Source: Monoplex corrugatus
Taxonomy: Eukaryota; Mollusca; Gastropoda; Littorinimorpha; Ranellidae
Direction: 5' to 3'
Length of the DNA: 64,000 nucleotides
NCBI GenBank assembly: GCA_030674185.1
Contig: CM060307.1
Location: 78,499,635-78,563,634, forward strand
This document shows, in pieces, positions 41,558 to 54,699 of the stretch (the stretch's first letter is position 1; each line of letters opens with the position of its first letter). The position numbers and the translations under genes were made by a program. The notes beneath the pieces are model-generated. The model was not told where the DNA came from. It did not search any database and worked only from the letters and a program-made list of their open reading frames with translations.

Positions 41558-42060
41558 TGCTATTCTATGACCAAATTACAGACTCACAAATTCATGGTTG
41601 GGACCAGAACTCCCAGCCTGAGGGCGGAGCTCCAAGAGAGCTCGAATCAAGCTCTCAGCTCTACTACTCTGTACTGCACTATTCAATCACTGAATGTTCC
41701 TTGATTATATACTGTCTTGAACAAGGAACTTGGAATCTACAAGTTCCTGGAAGTGTTTTTATTGGATTAAATAACCAATCAGAAAATTATGCATAATTAA
41801 AAGCAGATGCTTTTTTGTCTGTCTGTTGGAGAAAGGGGGCCGTATGGACAGCAAGCCTCAAGTGATATAAGGGAGGGTGGGGTAGGGGGAGCATTACACA
41901 GGTTTCGAACTCCGATTATCTATGTACCGTAACAGGCAAGCATTAGTCCAGCTGTGAACATCGACAGCATGTGGTTCTTGCGTAATTGTTTGACTTTGCT
42001 GTACACATGGAGGGCATCAGTGCAGCTGTGAACATCAACCATGTTTGGTTCTTACGTGAT
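41558..42060. other. Spacer with a 74-bp imperfect duplication
   Basis: CAGCTGTGAACATC recurs at 41949 and 42023 with flanking similarity to CATGTGGTTCTTGCGT/CATGTTTGGTTCTTACGT. Nothing else was recognised; part of this may belong to the Penelope element 5' end. Confidence 0.4.
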
Positions 42061-42075
42061 TTTTTTGTGTGTATG

Positions 42076-42330
42076 CGCGCGCGCGTGTGTGTGTGTTTGT
42101 TTTGTTTTTGTTTTGTTTTGTTTTTTGCTTTGTACACGTCGAGTGCGGAGTTGCGAGGGAAGTTGTGTAGAAATTAAAATCGGCTTTTTCTTATTTTTAT
42201 TTTGTGTGTTTGTATATATATGTGTGTGTGTGTTTGTGTGCGTGCGTTTGTGTGTGTGCGTGCGTGTGTGTGTGTGTGGCGTGCGTGTGTGTGTGTGTGT
42301 GTGTGCGTGCGTGTGTGTGTGTGTTTGATA
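42076..42330 (+). repeat. GT-rich compound microsatellite
   Basis: (GT)n with GC interruptions at 42076-42099 and 42216-42324. Confidence 0.9.
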
Positions 42331-42918
42331 ATACGCCGACATCTAGCTCATTCTACATGAGACAGCCTGTTCCGAACATCGTTGTTCTTGGATGCGTGTT
42401 ACAAGCATGTTGTTTCTCCCGCATTGTGCAGGTGTTACGTTGCTGCACCGAATGCATAATTTGTCATCAGTGGGCGTGCATGCTGGGTGTTTTCTTGTTT
42501 CCTTTTAAGAGCCACTGAACACTGACACGACTTATGACTTACAGGATCTTGAACATATAGGGCCTATAGTCCTCCATGTTATGTTCTGCGTGCATATAGG
42601 CATGAAGAGGGTTAAGGTGCAGGCAGATCTGCACATATGTTGACCTGGGAGACTGGAATAATCTCCACCAATTACCCACCAGGACCAAAGCTAGAAAGTC
42701 ATTTGAAAACAAACTAGTAGGCCTGCCACTTCACCCCGACGCAGTTATAATTAAAGACAAATAAGCATCAAATGGTTTCACACTCCTGACAGGTATAATG
42801 GGATAACTTGGAGAAAAAATCGCTGAAACTGTCACCTTCAATTTAGAAATTTAATGTCTCACACGCTGAAAATGGAAGTCACAAAGACAATAACACGTAA
42901 GGTGCACGCATCAGTGAG
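42331..42918. other. Spacer, nothing recognised
   Basis: No frame or repeat partner was noticed between the two dinucleotide arrays. Confidence 0.35.
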
Positions 42919-43050
42919 CGTGCACACACACACATACCACACACACACACACACGCACACACACGCGCGCACGCACGCACGCACACACACACTCAAACAC
43001 ATACACAAAACAAATATACTCATACACACAGACACACACACATACACACA

Positions 43051-43120
<70 letters not shown>
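42919..43120 (+). repeat. (CA)n compound microsatellite
   Basis: About 200 bp of CA repeats with short GC and CATA interruptions. Confidence 0.95.
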
Positions 43121-43122
<2 letters not shown>

Positions 43123-43261
43123 CAACCAAAAAACATATTAATGAGCTCGGTAATGGTTACAGTAAACAAAATATTGATTTCAAGTCGATAGTGAATTCAC
43201 CTAGCTCTTTTATGATCAACAAGTACGTGTGTTCGGTGGGGGAAGGGAGTGTAGGGCGAGG

Positions 43262-43262
<1 letters not shown>

Positions 43263-43347
<85 letters not shown>
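43263..43347 (+). repeat. (TG)n microsatellite
   Basis: Uninterrupted TG dinucleotides over about 85 bp. Confidence 0.95.
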
Positions 43348-43350
<3 letters not shown>

Positions 43351-44064
43351 CCCTCTAAGAACTGACCTTGGGGCAATGTTCAGATGGTTGATACTGAAGG
43401 CAACATAAGTAAAGTTCTGGTAGGACAGAGCCAGTGCCAGAAATACCACTGATGTTGATGCTGTGTTCCATAAAACCACCAACAACAACTGAAGCTCAAA
43501 AGCTTGACATCAATGATCATATTTCCTGTATTGCTGCATTATTCAAAAATACACGAGTGTTTAAACTCTGACACTTACATGCCAAGCCTAAATTCTCGAC
43601 AGGTGTCATTTAGCCTTTTTTAATTTGTTTTTTTATTGCTACCTGTATATTTTTTGTCTTCAATCTTCTTCTTTTCTTTCTTTACAGTTGTATTTTCAAC
43701 GATTGATTATGCAAATTGACTATCAACCATCTATACGGTCATTTGCTTCTTTCTTTGTTTCCATGCCCTTTTCTCTTTCCATTCCTTTTATTTCTTCTTT
43801 TTTTTGTCTGTGTTCTTTGACATTTAGAACAGCACTCTCTTGTCTTTTAATTTGTTGGTGAAACTTGAAGAAGCTGAGACACCAGACAGAAAATTCAAAC
43901 AGCTACAAAACTGTGTTTCTTCTTTATCCTCCATCAGTCCTTCCCTTCTACTCTCTCTCTCTCATGTCTCTCTGCTTTGGGGCTGTTTCAGTAAATTCTG
44001 AGGATCTGGCTTTTGACACAGAGAGAAAAACTTGAAACTTCATGTTTGAAGCGCTTTATTACTC
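43348..44064. other. Spacer, nothing recognised
   Basis: T-rich low-complexity stretches (43610-43850) with no credible frame. Confidence 0.35.
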
Positions 44065-44405
44065 TAGGATATCAGCAATACGTCCCATTGGATGTGTTCT
44101 TGTTGCTCTACACATAATAAGCATTAATTTCATAAATGGGAATGCAGCAATACGTCCATTGATGTGTTCTTGTTGCTCTACACATAATAGCATTAATTCA
44201 ATGGATATCAGCATACGTCCATCGGATGTGTTCTTGTTGCTCTACACATAATAAGCACAAAAACACATAAATGGGATATGCAGCAATACGTCCCATGGAT
44301 GTGTTCTTGTTGCTCTACACATAATGTGAAATGCATCAATAGGTCCCATTGGATTTGTTCCTGTTGTTCTGTACGTAATAAGCATAAACAGACAGATGTG
44401 AAATG
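44065..44405 (+). repeat. Minisatellite, unit about 65-80 bp, five copies
   Basis: Each unit contains GCAATACGTCCATTGGATGT, TGTTCTTGTTGCTCTACACA and TAATAAGCA. Units vary by indels; the last is the most diverged. Non-coding. Confidence 0.85.
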
Positions 44406-45208
44406 CATTACTTAAAACTGAAAAAAAAAAAAAAATTGTAAAGATATTAATTACAAACATACAAACAAAAGATTTGTAAAATCATGAATCACAAATATAC
44501 AAATCAAAGAAACGAAGAAAGTATAAAGAAGCACTGAAAAGGAAGAAGGACGAGGGAATGGGGGAGGGGAGTGAATTTGTCTGATAACAAGTTTATGCAC
44601 AGACACAACCTTGCGAATCATGCTAGAAATAAAACAGAGAAAGAGGAATAGCCACAGTAATTACACTTTTCCTCATCCAAACATTAACAAACAAGGTAAC
44701 TGACATAGAAACAGGTTCCTCAGCTTAATAAATTAATGAACGTTATCGTAGGCTTGTTAATGCGTATTATTGTCATTAGGCTACAGTTACAACACAACCC
44801 TTACCAACTGCCTGGAAGAGTTTTCTGCACTGACCAATAGTCAGAAGCTCAGACTGCAGCAGGTTTTCTGGATTGTAGTTTTAAGTCTCCGAATCTTCCT
44901 TTGTTACCATATTGTCCTTACTTTCTTTGAACGTGTCACTCACTGCCATATCTTTCTGTCTTATTTTTGTCACTGTTTTCTTTTGTCTTTGTTTGCTTTT
45001 GATTATGACGTTGATGGGCTCAAGTCATTAGTGTACGATATAGATGAAAGCTTTCTTTTAAATCCTTTATCATAGCCACTTCTTCTTTAAAAAAAAGAAA
45101 GAAAAAATCTAGAGACAGTGGTTGACAGTATTTCACAATAACGAAGGAGAACAAGATAATCATAACATTTTTAATCATTTTTGCTACATTGTATAATCCG
45201 CCCTCTTG
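44406..45208. other. Spacer, nothing recognised
   Basis: A 101-codon + strand frame (44770-45075) is hydrophobic without a recognisable domain. Treated as non-coding. Confidence 0.35.
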
Positions 45209-45209
45209 T

Positions 45210-45295
<86 letters not shown>

Positions 45296-45322
45296 ACACA
45301 CACACACACACATCCACACACA
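45209..45322 (+). repeat. (AC)n microsatellite
   Basis: About 110 bp of AC dinucleotides with one CC interruption near 45294. Confidence 0.95.
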
Positions 45323-45642
45323 TGTCACTCTGACTGCGACTTCCAAAATGCACGATCAAGATAAGCACATTATACAGATAATAACTATCAAAAATACATA
45401 ATTACAGTAGGCACTGAACCATGTGTATAAATACAAAATATACCAACGAATGCTGCCCTGTTCTCTTCTGTTTATATCGACTTCAGTGAGCACAGAAACA
45501 TGTTTACACTGCAAACTTGTAAAACGCATCCAATTCCTTAGCTGAGCAACAATCAAGTCTTAAGGTCAACTTGTCTCAATGTTATTTTGAAGTTTAAAGT
45601 ACTGATATTCAGACGAAACAAGATGGAACTTATGCCGGAGCT

Positions 45643-45790
45643 GTTAGATTCACTCTTTGGCTCCTGTACCCTGTCTACTAGCATCCTGCGTTGTCAGTCA
45701 TGCTAGCAAAGAAACCTGAAGGACAGGGTGAGGGAGTCATAGAGTGAAGTTTTTGCAATTGGTGGATAGGGTGTGGAAGTCAATGGGTTA
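45643..45790 (+). mobile_element. TTAA-type short element, diverged
   Basis: Shares CTTTGGCTCCTGTACCCTGT, GGACAGGGTGAGGGAGTCAT, AGTTTTTGCAATTGG and GTGTGGAAGTCAATGGGTTAAG with the TTAA elements at 10166 and 38106. The left terminus has lost the clear TTAACCC. Confidence 0.6.
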
Positions 45791-46428
45791 AGAAAAAAAT
45801 TAGGCATTATGTACTGACCAAAACAACATAAACAAAAAATAGAATAACATACTAAATCAGGGCTTCTGTTAAGGTAAAATAAAGGAGGTCCTAGACTCAT
45901 TCATCAGATTTCTAGAGGGTTCCAGAATACCTTCATGGGTCTTCCTTTTCTATGTAGTAATGTCTTCAATTCCCATCTGCATATGATAAAAGCAAGCACA
46001 CTTTCTTGTCATAATGATAAAGGCCACGGGCCAAGAAGTCAACACATGCATCTATCGTCAACGGTAATCGTAAGGGACTGAACCCGAAGGGAAACAACTC
46101 TTTCCTGGCAGATAATACTGGTGTCAGACTAAAGCAATCTGATACATAGTCTGTCAATCTTTTATTGCATTCCTTCTAGTAATTTTGGAGAGTCCCAGGG
46201 ACTCACCCAGTGAACATGCAGTGCGTCCTTTTGATTTCAAAGCATCAGGGACACATACTTTTGTGTTATCAGAATACCTTATAAATAGTGACGAAGTTTG
46301 AAATGAAGCATCACGCAAGCATTGATAGTCAGGAAACTAAATAGATCTTACGCAGCATGCGTGTGTGCGTGCGCGAGTGCTTGCGTGTGTGGACATATAC
46401 ATACATCATACACATAATCATATATGTA
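45791..46428. other. Spacer, nothing recognised
   Basis: No frame with a recognisable domain and no repeat partner. Confidence 0.35.
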
Positions 46429-46588
<160 letters not shown>

Positions 46589-47618
46589 CGGCAAGAAAGT
46601 AAAGTCCAGTTTTTACTCTCACATCAAAACAAACATGTTTATGATGACATGTTTTTACTTTGTTTGGATAAAACAAAAATTCCTGAATTAACTCATGGCA
46701 GTTCCCTAAAAAACCCTAAAACTCTTGGGAAAAAAAAAGAATTGGTAAGCCGATTATTCTTGTTTTATATATCACAATCTGATGCATGCATTTGGCATCT
46801 GTTTAGTGCTATTTTAAGACATTACATTTATCACATGTCATCACGTAAAACAAAGAGTGAGTTTTACATTAAAAGCAGACACTGATAAATCTGCTTGGCT
46901 GAAAATCCATAAATCGTCTGCTTCTGCTACAGATCACTTCAATGTGACATGTGGCCTGGCAGGGGGGTAGTTTAATAACAAACATGTATGATGCTTAGAT
47001 ACATAACTGTATCTACGAACGTTTATAAATGACAGTGGTCAATGGGCTTATAAACCACACAAATTTAAAGTTTAAATCACTAGTTTCAAGTGACATACAA
47101 CAGACCAAACCAATGATAAGTCTGAGTTTTTTCTTTTATACATTTTTTTTTTTTTCTTAATTCAACCTGCGTGATTTGTAACGAGAAGTATTTCTCTTTT
47201 TCAAATAACTGTAGAGGACTCCTAAAATGGGAATTTCCCACAAAGCAGATGTGTGTCACTGTGACATCATTTTCACTTTGTGTTGTTTATACTTACAGGC
47301 ATGCCGACAGCTAAGGGTCATGTCAGGGTTGGTGATTGTTCTCAAACGCTATACACAGACAAGTGCATCATGCATATTATCACTGTTTTAAGGCAGTAGG
47401 CTACTTTTAATTACCAAAACACGTCAAACACTGTTCCGACAGTGTTTCAAAGTATAAGCGTACAGGTCTATTTCTACCAAAACAGAACAAAGAAGAACAG
47501 AAACTGAGGATGACAGAGCCATGAGTTTATCAAGTAGCCAAGTTCTGTTACAAATTACATTCTTTTTATATCTCTCTTGCTATTTATAATCTAAGATATG
47601 CAGATAGAACCGAGGTGA
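46589..47618. other. Spacer, nothing recognised
   Basis: About 1 kb of unique-looking AT-rich sequence with a T run at 47142-47155. No gene or repeat recognised. Confidence 0.4.
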
Positions 47619-47619
47619 G

Positions 47620-47709
<90 letters not shown>

Positions 47710-47713
47710 AGAG
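47619..47713 (+). repeat. (GA)n microsatellite
   Basis: Uninterrupted GA dinucleotides of about 85 bp. A polypurine tract of this length can adopt triplex structure. Confidence 0.95.
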
Positions 47714-47829
47714 CTACTTCAATTCTCAAGGAGACTGCTTCAGAATTCAATGCTGCCTATAAGTTTCTTAGAGCTCTTATTAGCTTTTCCGTGGCTGGCT
47801 CGGACTTTTAAATCTTAAGCCAGTTAAGA

Positions 47830-47863
47830 TGGTGTTTTTTTGTTTGTTTGTTTGTTTGTTTGT
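47830..47863 (+). repeat. (TTTG)n short tandem repeat
   Basis: Six or seven TTTG units followed by T runs. Confidence 0.85.
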
Positions 47864-48044
47864 TTTTCTTTTTTTGGGGTATCACTTTATTAGGTTATTA
47901 TTTTTATTGCCTGGGTACTTTGTTGTTGTTTTTGTTGTGGTTACTGCCTTTTCCATTCTTTTTCTTTTGTAAATGCAGGTCAAGTTATGCGAAAACTTTT
48001 ACCTTTGTTTGTTTTTTGTTTTTTCTTTGGTAGCGAATGTACTC

Positions 48045-49255
48045 AAATCAATGCACAAAAAGGCCTAATATTACGTAAGTGCCTTGTCAATAGGCTATCG
48101 ATCAATGCAATTGGAAGTGTTCCGCCATTTTGTTACAGTCACATGACAGGGATCAAGCAATTGTACCCAACTGCCAAGCTGTTGATGTGGCATTTAGTAT
48201 GCTACGCTCCCATCTATAGGAACGTTTCATCCAGGATCACTGAAGTGAGTCTATAGTCTATAGCCTATCTGTGATGTGTTCATGTTTATATGATTATCAA
48301 GTAGCCTATATATGTTGATGGCCTTTTTTACTTTTGCTAGTAGCAGCAGGGCGTTAGTAAAGATTTTACAACCACAGCAAGAGCAGGGAGTGTTAATGAT
48401 TTGAACAATACTGTTACAGTGACTCAACAGTGTCACTGGAACTGTTCGATCTCCTGTGGTAATGTTCTTTGCTGCTAAGAGGATGGCGGAATCCATGTGA
48501 AGTAGGCCTGTCATTTGGATTAAGTTCATATGGCTAGAACTTACGTTTGAAGTTGGGATTACGATCCAGCCCAAAACTTTAGCCTTTACAAAAGCCTAAC
48601 CCAAATCAACTACCAAGGCCTTAGGCTTCATTTTGTTTTCAAAGCAGAAGACACCCTGGCTGCCACCAGTGTTGGTCTAAGATTGTCTGGTTTCAGAACG
48701 TAGACTATACTCTTGTCTCTTCTCACGTGTTCGAAAAGCCCTTGCTTGGTCTGCATGTCACAAGCTGAAGATGATATGTACTTCCAACTTGAACAACGAA
48801 CTAAAGATTCGTCTCTTTATATCCACTGTCGAGTCTGTTACTCTACAACTCGGAAACATGGACCTTAACAAAACAGATGGAGAAGAGTCTTGATGGGACG
48901 TATACTCGCATGTTGAGGATGGCATTAAATGTCTCTTGGAAGCAGCACATGACTAACGAAGAGCTATGTGGATACCTCCAGAGGAAGCTGCTTCACAACT
49001 TGTACTGTGGCAGCCAACAGGAGGGAGAGCGAACAGGGAAAGGAAGACAACAGACTTCATTGATCTTCTCAAAAGGGACACTGGCCTCGAAAACATCGAT
49101 GAGATCAAGGCAGCTATGTTGGACAGGAACAAGTGGAAGGAGTACTAACTAACAAATTAACTAAAGTGTGGTTTTCATAATGAAAATTAAAAGATGATAG
49201 AAGATTGGGTTTTTAAACTTCTTTTAGTTTTGACAGCCTGCTTAGTTATCATAAC
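48045..49255 (+). repeat. Dispersed repeat B, copy 2, interrupted by an RTE fragment
   Basis: Collinear with 8511-9470: TCAATGCACAAAAAGG, CCGCCATTTTG, CAGTCACATGACAGGGATCA, then GATTGTCTGGTTTCAG at 48690. The match resumes after 49155 with GTGGTTTTCATAATGA and GGGTTTTTAAAC. The interval 48735-49146 is an inserted LINE fragment absent from copy 1. Confidence 0.72.
48735..49146 (+). pseudogene. RTE-type LINE C-terminal fragment nested in repeat B
   Basis: Translates in pieces as SACHKLKMICTSNLNNELKI, RLFISTVESVTL, DGTYTRMLRMALNVSWKQHM, TNEELCGYL and, after a jump, PPEEAASQLVLWQPTGGR and TDFIDLLKRDTGLENIDEIK with DRNKWKEY before a stop. This is the C-terminal thumb and tail of RTE-like LINE proteins with an internal deletion near 48970. 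Repeat B copy 1 supplies the empty site. Confidence 0.75.
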
Positions 49256-49912
49256 CGTATTCATAAAGGACATTTTGGAAGTTGTTCTCCCTGTTGGGTT
49301 AGATATCATTCATTATACTTCATATAATTCAGTATTAAAAAGACCAGCAACCCCACGTTAAAACAAATTGCCTGGTACACCCAGTGTTCACAGGTTCATC
49401 CAAGTTTATGCTTGTACAAACCAGGCCTGACGTTTCTTGCCTTTGATGATTGGACGAGCACCGTTGCCGTCAATGTGGTAATGATCATTGGCAAAAGATA
49501 AAAGAAAAAAAGGCAAAGGATCAAATCCACTATCTCCATGTTACGTTATGACGCCTTAGTCCACAGAAATGATGTGTCCAGTAAACAGAGTTTATAGGTA
49601 GCTATATTATAATCATGAATAGTACAATCATATTCAGGTTTACCTGCCCTCGACCCACGGGCAGACTTTTTGGGGACTATAGACGATTTCATGATGACTT
49701 TCCCCATCCATTGCTTCTTGGCAGCTACCTGGGAGTCACTGAAACCCAAACCTTTTCACGGGAGGTGGGGATGGGGGAGAAGCGAGCCTACAGATCGTGG
49801 CATATCGTTCTGTAATTTATTGAGTGACTGGATCAGTTTTGGCTGAAGTTGACCATTAAGTGAAGCCATAGTTCAACTTATTCCCTACTTGAAACGAGGA
49901 CATCACAAATAA
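49256..49912. other. Spacer, nothing firm recognised
   Basis: A - strand stretch near 49546-49749 has an open frame without a domain; another near 49440-49480 is short. Neither is called. Confidence 0.35.
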
Positions 49913-49980
<68 letters not shown>

Positions 49981-50044
49981 CACACACACACACCCCACAC
50001 ACACACACACACACCACACACACACACATACACACACACTCACA

Positions 50045-50099
<55 letters not shown>

Positions 50100-50100
50100 C
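49913..50100 (+). repeat. (AC)n compound microsatellite
   Basis: About 185 bp of AC dinucleotides with a few CC and CT interruptions. Confidence 0.95.
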
Positions 50101-51417
50101 AACACATATGCACACACGTGCCTGAAAACAGGGAAGAATTATCATTGTTAATCAGAGTAGCTGTGCTGATAGTATTAAATGTGCTGTTGGTATGTTCACA
50201 GGTTTAGCATGTAGTGATGTTATGGTCAGGTGTGCAGGGTGTGAATATGCATACATAGATGTGCATATCTGGTCACAGTAATACACTACAAGAACCTAGT
50301 GTCAAAAGCAAGAAAATGTTTTATTTTGTTGATTTTGTCGCCACATGACATTTTAACATATCATGATTTTTATTGATATAACTTATACGAGTAATGTATA
50401 CCAAACCAAACCAACTAAACCAACATATTTTCATGTGGTTTTCATCTCAGGATGAAGAGATCTGATTTTTGTTTAAAGTCAAAATGCTGAAAATTCGTAG
50501 GCACAAGGGGAATAACTAGTTTATCTATACGCTGGCACTGAAAGAGTTAAGCATTCATGATTCTGAAACTTTGGGATTTAGATAAAGCTGTTGAACACTG
50601 TGAAAAGACATATTTGTTTGTTTTACAGATATTTGTAGGTGCAGAGATATGTACACCTATTAGTTAGTGTATGGAGAAACGAACACATATACATATATCC
50701 AATATCTGTAAATGCAGCTGTTGTTAGTGTTATCTGTTTCGGTTCTTGGTTCAGGCACAGATGCTAGGGGTATAGCAATACTGGTTAAAAATGTCAGATT
50801 ATGTTTGCTTTGATATCGATTCAGGTTTCCGTGGATGAACTAAGGTGTTGGGAGAGTAGCTGATTGTTTTCTTTCTTTTTCTTTTTTAAAGAGCATGTTA
50901 AGAACAACAGATCGATCCTTGGTGGCAAAACTGAAATGAACATGTGCAAAACAGCCAGCGATTCAACATGCAATGAATGTTTGGTCATTCTTTGAACAAT
51001 TTGCAAATATACCTCAAAGTGTTAGCTTAAATCTATACACAATTATAGGGATAGACATTGAAATTTACATGACCGGATTTCGTTTCCGAATATTTTGCTG
51101 GAATAGGCGTCATAGTAACAGTTTTGCTTTGCCCAGTAAGTAAAGAATTCACAGAAGATGAATTCATTTTCTTTTGCCACCCATTCATGAACAACAAGTC
51201 AGAAAATAATATTGCCCACAAACACTTCAGAACACCAAATGCATTGAGGCTTAGTTATGTCCCCCAATATAATGAAACAGATTAAGAACTTATGTATCTT
51301 TATAAAGGACACAACATTATACTGTATTATCTTAGTCTTTTTGTTATATTGTAATACTACTCTTTGATTTCTATTGTGATTGACTCTGTCAGTGCCAGTG
51401 TATTGATAAAGAGGTAA
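50101..51417. other. Spacer, nothing recognised
   Basis: AT-rich, no repeat partner in the window and no frame with a domain. Confidence 0.4.
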
Positions 51418-51967
51418 CATTTAGACAGATTGATAAGTTTAAATTTCTCAGAATGGTAATTTTATCAGACGGCAGATGCATATCAGAAATATCCAGCAAA
51501 TTGGCCGAGCTAAAACAGCATTCAAGAATATAAAAAGCGTTCTTATCAACATCAGAAAGAGAGTTTTTGAGTGTTATATAGAACTGATGCTGTTGTACGA
51601 ATATGAGGTGTAGACAGTCAACACGCAAAATCAGAACTAGATTGAGGCAACTGAAATGTGGTTTTTTAAGAAAAATGTTGGAGGAGGCAGACACAAAAAG
51701 AACATTAATGAAGAAGATTCAGGAAATAGAAGCAACATTTATAGGACACTTTAGGAGACAAGAGAAATTAGAGCACCTAGTTACAACAGGCAAGCTGGAG
51801 GAAAAAAGAGACCAGGTAGACACAGTAAGAAAATATTGGACAGACTTACAAAGTGGCTGAGGACAGAAAGGGTGGGAGGTGTATTTGCAGCGACATGGGA
51901 TAGATTCATATAGAGGGCCATAATCGCCGGCGCCATGCGACAGGCACATGATGATGATGATGATGAC
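51418..51967 (+). pseudogene. LINE 3' fragment with a (GAT)n tail
   Basis: A 5'-truncated copy starting QIDKFKFLRMV and continuing ISEISSKLAELK, RVFECYIELMLLYEYE, MWFFKKNV, ATFIGHFRRQEKLEHLVTTG, KLEEKRDQVDT and a short untranslated end, CAGGCACATGATGATGATGATGATG. Frameshifts and stops are present. It matches the C-terminal half of the element at 62468-63556. It lies directly upstream of the ARF pseudogene region. Confidence 0.75.
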
Positions 51968-52363
51968 CATCCCTTAGACCAGTACTACCATCTGATTTTC
52001 TATAATCTATAAAATATTTCACAGATTGTTGAAATATAGTATTTTGGTGAATCAGCAAGATCACTTTAGACTGAATTAGTTAATTTGCTTACATAGACTG
52101 AGACTGATGGAGAGATACGAGTCACTGCACAGTTGGCTGGGTACTATCCTCTAGCAAAATATGGAAAGTTTTTTTAAAACCTGCTTCAATCAAACCACAG
52201 TTCCCCAATACCCCATACGATAAATCATTAATACATCACTTAAATCTGGCACATGTTCTGGCCAGGATTAGCGCAAATGGATGTATTGTATTAGTAATAG
52301 TACAAATACGCTTTGCTGCATGATGGTGACAGTCATTAAACTAATAACTCTTCTTGCTTTCAG

Positions 52364-52477
52364 GTTTCATCATCAAAACTGTGGAATACAAGAATATCAG
52401 CTTCACTGTTTGGGACGTAGGTGGTCAAGGCAACATCCCACCTACAATATGGAAGCATTTAATTCTGAATGCATTAG
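52364..52477 (+). pseudogene. ARF pseudogene exon 2
   Basis: Acceptor TTTCAG and donor TTAG|GTGAAT are kept. It encodes [20 protein letters not shown] then [18 protein letters not shown]. The DVGGQ core and Gln71 remain, but the following switch 2 region is altered (D72 to G, HYFQ lost) and one codon is added (114 bases against 111). No exon 1 with a P-loop was found upstream. Confidence 0.88.
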
Positions 52478-54403
52478 GTGAATATTTTTCTTCATTCATA
52501 GGTCTTGGGATCTGCATTGGGATTTTCCTCTAGTACTATATTTTACGAGTATAATCAGCAAATAAGGATTTGTTAGTTCAAGGAAAATTTTCACTCGTTT
52601 TTATGGTTTACATGATAATAGATTAGATATATGGATATGGATCAGAATGGCATTTATACTGGTCAGTCATTTGTAACTTTCTATCGGATTAAATATCATG
52701 TTCATACATGTATCCACACACATACACAGGCTAAGACACTAGTTTGTGAATTTGTAACTCGATGAGACCGGTCCCTTTGCTGTTTTCGACTACCTTCTAC
52801 CTCATTTTGACTCTGTAGAAAATTGTGAAGATTTTGAGTTTTCATTTTTCACTCAAAAAACAAACAACCAACCAAACAAACAAAAACAAAAAACAAGCCA
52901 AAACAAAACAAAAAACAAACAACAACAAGAAAAAACTACTTCAAAACCTTTCGCTCCCAAAAATGGCTGAACTCACTGTCAGGAGCTGTTCTACTGATAT
53001 TGGTACTTTTAATAGGATCATAGGTAGAAGCCTGCAGCCATTTTCCTTCAAGAATGTATGCGCTGTCAAGTAAATTTGAGCTCTGAATTATTTTGTTTGT
53101 ATTGTTATTGTGGCAAATTCCCTGTTTTTTGGCTGGAATTAAATAGCTTCAGAAACGAAAGGGTTAAATCAAATGCATGCTCTCTCTTTTTATGAACATG
53201 TAAATGAATTATGTATTGTGAACTGTACCTTAACTCATTTTCGATGTGAAAATAGTTTAAAATGGTTCTGAGAAAAACCTTTTTGCTACTGAAGAGGACT
53301 GTACTCAATTACTGGACACAAAAACCGGGAGTCACTTCACGCAACAATTTCCAGGAAGGTTTCACAGAAATGTCTTCCACAATCTTTGTTAAAGTGTTCA
53401 TCGTTTTGCATTATTTTAAAAAATATTAAAAAAACAACCACGAAACACACAAATAGATGATAGACGGGTACAGAAAGATCAGACTTCAGTGACCACAGAC
53501 ACTAACCACACGTGTCTTGTCCGTGTTGGTGTATTCCTCCTCCAGTCCGAATAAGACATCCAAAACAACTTTTTCAGAAACAGTGAAATGTCAGCACATA
53601 GGTATGTACCATTATGTTATTTGTATTTGATTGAATCAGATTCCAGCAGGTCTTCATTATTTGCGGTTAAACTTCAAATGGCAGTATGATGTGGGAGCCT
53701 GTCTAAAAAAAAAACAATTCAGAGTACATCATCAGTTCCAAAACAGTACTACTAGTAGTGATCTAAGTTTGTCAACAAGGGTTTTCAGCGTAAATAAAAA
53801 TGGAGAGTTCTTATAGGTATTTATTTTTGCATATTGATTTGCAAATTTTTCAGTCTGATCAGGGAAATATTGAGAAATTTATTTTGATAGAGATGAGTAA
53901 CTAGATAGAAGGTTAGAAAGAAAAGTAATAATAAAAAAGAAAAAATAGAAGAAAGGAAGGTTGTCCTACAATCCTGAGGTTTTAGGGAGCTATTTTCTGT
54001 GACAACATATGATCCGTGTTCAAGTCAGTTTTAGATAAAATAGCATAATGTATAACATGCAGCTTTGTCGATGTTTCTGTTCCTCAGTCTGCTTCTGTGG
54101 CACCGATTTAGCTGCAAACTTTCATTTGTGCAGGACTCTGTACACAATTCTATTCTCTGACATTTTCCACATATGAAAATGGAAGTCTTACACTTCTCAC
54201 TGGATTACATACACAGATGTGGGGGTCACCTTACGTATTGAGACACGGTTTCATTTAATGATGTACTGACAGCGTGACTTCATTTTGCTACCGAAAATGC
54301 TGAAATAATGATCTTAAGCATGCCGAAGCGTCTTGGTATAGAAATATATTGATTTGTGTTTGATCTTACCTGCCCATGATCGTCATATTTTTTTCTCCTC
54401 CAG

Positions 54404-54528
54404 GTTTGATTTTCGTTGTGGACAGCAACGACAGAAAACGAATCAGTGAAGCTAAGGAGGAGTTGTTTTGCATACTGAATGAAGATGAACTGAGAGACGC
54501 TGCTCTTCTTGTCTTCGCAAACAAACAG
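54404..54528 (+). pseudogene. ARF pseudogene exon 3, donor lost
   Basis: After acceptor CTCCAG it encodes [20 protein letters not shown] through LVFANKQ, the same 125-base length as the intact exon. The donor is destroyed (CAG|ATACAT instead of CAG|GTAGGT). Reading on gives IHSPTIK and a stop. Confidence 0.88.
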
Positions 54529-54699
54529 ATACATAGTCCAACCATTAAATGAAGTGAGATTGTAATGGTAGGGGGAGGGAAAACACCTTGAATTTATGAA
54601 GGGGTGTTTACATGTATAAAAGGCTGCTTTGTTTAGACCAGAGAAAGATCCTTTTTCTTCACTTTGATGACCACCATAGTCATTTGGGGTATCAGGGAT

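Noticed and set aside
42041..42342. Open frames of Cys/Val or Thr/His repeats on both strands
   Set aside because: They are read-throughs of GT/CA microsatellites; the same applies near 42854-43141, 45020-45401, 46329-46691 and 49903-50145.
47615..47818. Frame starting with an Arg-Glu repeat
   Set aside because: It is a translation of the GA microsatellite with a random tail.
49440..49749. Short - strand peptides that look vaguely protein-like (e.g. KKQWMGKVIMKSS)
   Set aside because: No domain, no convincing start or splice sites; chance frames.
52825..53073. Asn/Lys/Thr-rich frame
   Set aside because: Arises from a CAAA-type low-complexity tract.
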